From positions 3,727,001 to 3,791,000 of the forward strand of contig NC_092576.1 of NCBI RefSeq assembly GCF_037975245.1: DNA of 64,000 nt, read 5' to 3'. The stretch is from Apostichopus japonicus. Its lineage: Eukaryota; Echinodermata; Holothuroidea; Aspidochirotida; Stichopodidae. Both the position numbers and the translations under genes were made by a program. Positions within the stretch are counted from its first letter, which is position 1, and each line of letters begins with the position of its first letter. Under the pieces are notes generated by a model. It saw only the letters and a list, made by a program, of their open reading frames with translations, searched no databases and was not told the origin of the DNA. Shown piece by piece: positions 60,661 to 64,000 of this stretch.

Positions 60661-61080
60661 TTGGGATTATATTACCCTTAAAAGCAGACATAAGTTTACT
60701 AACAAAGCAAACTATTTAGTCTGTATTCCCAACAGAAGACTTGCTTAAATTAACACAAAAATATTTGTCATATTTAGATATTGTACTGACCAATCAGAAA
60801 TCTGCTTATCCCTTAAATCCACCAATGGGATGAGACCAACAACATGAAGAAAGCTTGACAAAAACTGAAAACGATAAATGGAAGCCCCTTGCTTTAAGCT
60901 TAAAATGCTAATATTTCTTTTCTACTATCAAAGACCAGTTCTCTTTTGTTTTCAATAATTTAATTTAAAGTTTCAATACTATGTGTAATTCGGAATGTCT
61001 CTAGTATGTCTACAGATTTATGCTGTGTGCTCTTATGTTAACATTGTCTGTGTGAGACACTCTATCACATGTTAGATGGA

Positions 61081-61086
61081 TTTATT
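61081..61086 (-). promoter_or_regulatory. Poly(A) signal of the RUNDC1-like gene
   Basis: AATAAA on the minus strand about 295 bp after the stop at 61381. Confidence 0.5.
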
Positions 61087-61380
61087 CAGCTATGAAACCA
61101 TAACCTTATGACAAAATGTGAATGATTCTTTGCCTGTATTAAACCAGGATATCACATTTAGTTAAAGAACCATGCATATTCATGAGGTGAAGAAGTATGT
61201 ACATTATATGCTTCAGTTGTTACAGATCCATTTTAACATGCTGGTCTACTAATCCTATCGGATTAAGCTTTTTAGCAGCCATGATCCACCCATCTGATCC
61301 CTAATCTGATCCCATGGCTTGATCCCTGATATACTGTCATCACCTCCTGATCCAATCAGAACAAGGAAGAGACTGACTTT

Positions 61381-61487
61381 TCAGAAGGCATCCTTTATGG
61401 CAGTGAACTGCTTGACAGCGAGGTCCGCAGGCAGATGGAATTTCAGTTCGTTGAGTTTATCAAGAATCTGAAGCACACTGTCAAACT
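61381..61487 (-). CDS. RUNDC1: RUNDC1-like terminal exon
   Basis: Acceptor ttctctgtag; 34 codons plus TGA (61381-61383). FHLPADLAVKQ just before the end is the most characteristic part. Confidence 0.8.
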
Positions 61488-63494
61488 CTACAGAGAAAAA
61501 GAACAGTGAAAAGAAATCATGATACATGTCAAAATAAAAGTTTAAGACTCTGATTGATTGGTTGAAATGAATTACCTACCTTACTGCTTAGTAGTCATGT
61601 AGGAATATGTGACTTACTTGATGCAGCCATGTATTTATAAGTAGTATAGTAATTGATACAGACTAAGTCATATGTACCTTACTTAAAACAGCCATTTAAT
61701 AATAAGTATCTCACTTGATACAGCCTTGTATTCACAAGTACTTGATACAGTAATGTAGTCATAAGTATCTTACTAAGACAGTCAAGAAGGAATGGGTATA
61801 CTTACTCCAGGAAGGTTGGTAGAAGTAAGAATCATACTCGATACACTCAAGTAGTATTAAGTACCATACTTGATATATCCATGTTGTAATAAGAATATTA
61901 CTTGATACAGTTTTGTAGTCATAAGTAACTTACTTAGTACACTAATGTAATAATGAGTATTTGTACTTGATACACACACGTAGTAATATTAATTAGGACT
62001 TCATACAGAAATGAGTATTGTACTTGAGTAATATGCAGTAATATGTTTGTTACTTGATACAGTATTTTAGTAATAGGTAACTTACTTGATGTAGACATGT
62101 AACTCCATGATAAGTAATTATTCTCTATCAGGTACTTGACAGAGTCTTGCAGTAATATATATGTTACTTGATACAGTCTTTTAGTTATAGGTAACTTATT
62201 GATGTAGACATGTAACTCCATGATAAGTAATTATTCTCTATCAGGTACTTGACAGTCTTGCAGTAATATGTATGTTACTTGATACAGTCTTTTAGTAATA
62301 GGTAACTTACTTGATGTAGACATGTAACTCCATGATACGTAATTATTCTCTATCAGGTACTTGGTCTTGTAGAGGTGTTTACACCAGACTGACAACTTCC
62401 TTTGACTGAATAATACAAGGAGGAAATGTTTGACATAAGTAAAACAAAATCACACAAACGCAGCAAACTATTGTACTGACCTCTGACACACTAATTGTTT
62501 ACAAATGATACGAAAAATGTGGAATTAAAAAAGCATTGAAGCAAAACATGTGATGGAAGGTTATTACCTATCAGTACTGCAATCATATATCTAATTGATG
62601 TAAGCTTGATGATTAAATATTAATAATCAAGAACATTTTCTGGTGTTAATATAACACAGGTGTTCTGTAGATATAATATGTACATTACCTATATTGTATT
62701 TTATTCTACAGTTTTACTACATATTATGTGTCATATATTTTTTTACTGTTACATAGCCTTTTAGAGCACTTTTGTGGATTTTATGCTTCATAAAATAAAT
62801 TATTATTATTATTATTATTATACTTTGCTGTTTAGTTATAGCTCATGTAGGTATGTTTATTATACAATGCTGTTTAGCTACTGTTCATGTTTATTATACT
62901 ATGCTGTTTTGTTACTGTTCATGTAGATATGACATGCTCATTACAGCGTGTTCTACAACTCACTTCAGGGCTTCACAGAAGAGGGCCTTGAACCTGGACT
63001 GTGTGCTCGTTCTTACAGTTTTACAACTCACTTCAGTGCTTCACAGATCAGGGCCTTAACCCCAGACTCTGTGCTTATTCTTAATATTTTACAACTCACT
63101 TCAGGGCTTCACAGATCAGGGCCTTCAACCTAGACTCTGTGCTCATTCTTACAGTTTTACAACTCACTTCAGGGCTTCACAGATCCGGGTCTTGAACCTA
63201 GACTCTATGCTCGTTCTTACTGTTACATAACTCACTTCAGTGCTTCACAGATCAGGGCCTTGACCCTAGACTCTGTGCTCATTCTTACAGTTTTACAACT
63301 CACTTCAGGGCTTCACAGATCAGGGCCTTGAACCTGGACTCCGGGCTTCTCTTCAGAGGGTTGTGAGATTCCTCTATTGCATGAATCGTTGCCAGTAGAA
63401 TCTGACGGGAGGTAATAGCAGTCCCACCGACAATGTTCAGATCAAATGCCTGGGAGAGACACCTTGCTGGAGACTCGGAAAACTCTTTCCCATG
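61381..63494 (-). CDS. RUNDC1: RUNDC1-like RUN-domain protein, last three exons
   Basis: Exons 63304-63494, 62311-62405 and 61381-61487 join in phase into 130 residues. Exon 1 of this set gives ARCLSQAFDLNIVGGTAITS, RQILLATIHAIEESH and SRFKALICEAL. The second gives NQRKLSVWCKHLYKTKYLIE and NNYVSWSYMSTS. The third gives FDSVLQILDKLNELKFHLPA and DLAVKQFTAIKDAF-stop. The order FKALICEALN..KLS.W, then a stretch like Y..WS, then a short helical end fits the second half of a RUN domain close to the C-terminus, as in RUN domain-containing protein 1. RUN domains bind small GTPases of the Rap and Rab type and RUN proteins act in vesicle traffic or signalling; that part is family knowledge. The N-terminal coiled-coil part would lie right of the window. 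Family assignment by memory of the pattern, not by search. Confidence 0.7.
61560..62310. repeat. Tandem array derived from RUNDC1-like exon n-1 end plus donor
   Basis: Two near-identical units of about 110-120 bp (from about 62076 and 62187) contain gtagacatgtaactccatga and taagtaattattctctatca, the complement of the exon end. The rest of each unit is gttacttgatacagtctttt. Older degenerate units (acttgatacagccatgta-like) extend down to about 61560. One unit has lost a donor base (aacttattgatg). Confidence 0.9.
62311..62405 (-). CDS. RUNDC1: RUNDC1-like exon n-1
   Basis: 95 nt, acceptor tattattcag, donor gtaagt. It completes the RUN-domain helices. The 3' part (tacctgatagagaataatta to acatcaa) with donor is repeated in the intron just after it. 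Confidence 0.8.
62795..62822. repeat. (TTA)n microsatellite
   Basis: aaataaa followed by about eight tta repeats; possibly the tail of a LINE/SINE insertion (ttagagcacttttgtggat before it). Confidence 0.8.
62945..63303. repeat. 69-bp array derived from RUNDC1-like exon n-2 end plus donor
   Basis: Five extra units of caactcacttcagggcttca, cagatcagggccttgaacct and agactctgtgctcattctta. The first two parts are the complement of the exon end, including its GTGAGT donor, which is kept in every unit. Confidence 0.95.
63304..63494 (-). CDS. RUNDC1: RUNDC1-like exon n-2
   Basis: 63 codons plus two bases, acceptor tttatacag, donor gtgagt, phase 0 in. The last 38 bases and the donor are repeated five times in the array 62945-63303. 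Confidence 0.8.
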
Positions 63495-63729
63495 CTGTAT
63501 AAAAGATAAAACACACGACAAGATCCTAATGAAAAGATGGAAGATTGCTGAACTGAGAAGATGACAAACACCATCAAAGAGGATTGAATTGTTCTGAAGG
63601 CACCAATCACCTATACAGTTAATTCAAATTAAAAAGTATGGCTTTGGTTTATGTTAACAAAATAGATGATTTTACCTCAAAACTAGGAGATTACCTCACA
63701 ATTACCCCATCATCACACTCATTTTTTCT

Positions 63730-64000
63730 GATAATCCATTGACCCCCTCACCCTTTCCACCATGCCAGTGTACCCCTCACCCTCTCCACTATGCCACTGC
63801 TCCTCTCACCCTCTCAACCATGCCACTAACCCCCTCACCCTCTCCACCATGCCACTGTTCCCCCTTACTCTCTCACCATGCCACTGACCCCTCACCCTCT
63901 CCACCATGCTATGTTCGCCTCAAACTCTCCACCATGCCACTGTTCCCCTCACCCTCTCCACCATGCTATGTTCCCCTCACCCTCTCCACCTTGTTCCCTG
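63730..64000. repeat. About 35-bp C-rich minisatellite to the window edge
   Basis: Units cctcaccctctccaccatgc and cactgttcccc, at least seven, continuing to the right edge; intron of the RUNDC1-like gene. Confidence 0.9.

Overview
The window is animal nuclear DNA: AT-rich, intron-rich, with GT-AG introns of up to about 12 kb, AATAAA-type poly(A) signals, tRNA-derived SINEs, hAT-type and other small DNA transposons, and more than twenty minisatellite arrays. The LINE and SINE tails and the CIICH-type multicopy gene remnant fit a marine invertebrate, possibly a deuterostome such as an echinoderm or hemichordate; the sequence alone does not fix the species. No bacterial-style operon, CRISPR array, rRNA gene or genuine tRNA gene is visible.

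Layout. 1-2.9 kb is a 28-bp satellite lying upstream of the last three coding exons (3087-6057, + strand) of a single-pass membrane protein with a Calx-beta-like extracellular segment; its probable 3'UTR contains a G-run minisatellite. 7-17 kb is repeats and small transposons without credible genes. 17.4-18.2 kb (- strand) holds the two last coding exons of an unrecognised gene. 22.3-53.6 kb (- strand) is one complete gene, spliced here from nine exons in continuous phase into a 424-residue protein: an N-myristoylation-type start (MGCGNSS), an adenylate-kinase-like P-loop domain with an altered P-loop, and a C-terminal region I do not recognise. Its first two introns are about 12.6 and 12.2 kb and carry a + strand pseudogene of a zinc-binding CIICH/YHPSCF family, a LINE fragment, a hAT element with intact target duplications and many arrays. 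55.4 kb is a decayed hAT element with a transposase C-terminus. 61.4-63.5 kb (- strand) holds the last three coding exons of a RUNDC1-like RUN-domain gene that enters from the right edge.

The most unusual pattern is that several minisatellites are built from the 3' end of an adjacent coding exon plus its 5' splice site. It is clear for five exons in three genes (27721, 24595, 18159, 62311 and 63304) and weaker for a sixth (donor at 3336). The array always lies on the intron side and the extra units usually keep a GT donor, so each intron starts with a row of duplicate 5' splice sites. Other items worth checking are the degenerate P-loop, a CUGANGA-hairpin-GAAA motif that recurs in dispersed repeats, a three-copy MITE with TTAA ends, two hAT elements with perfect 8-bp target duplications, and a 22-bp perfect inverted repeat.

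All gene models come from reading splice sites and frames by eye. They were not tested against transcripts or databases.
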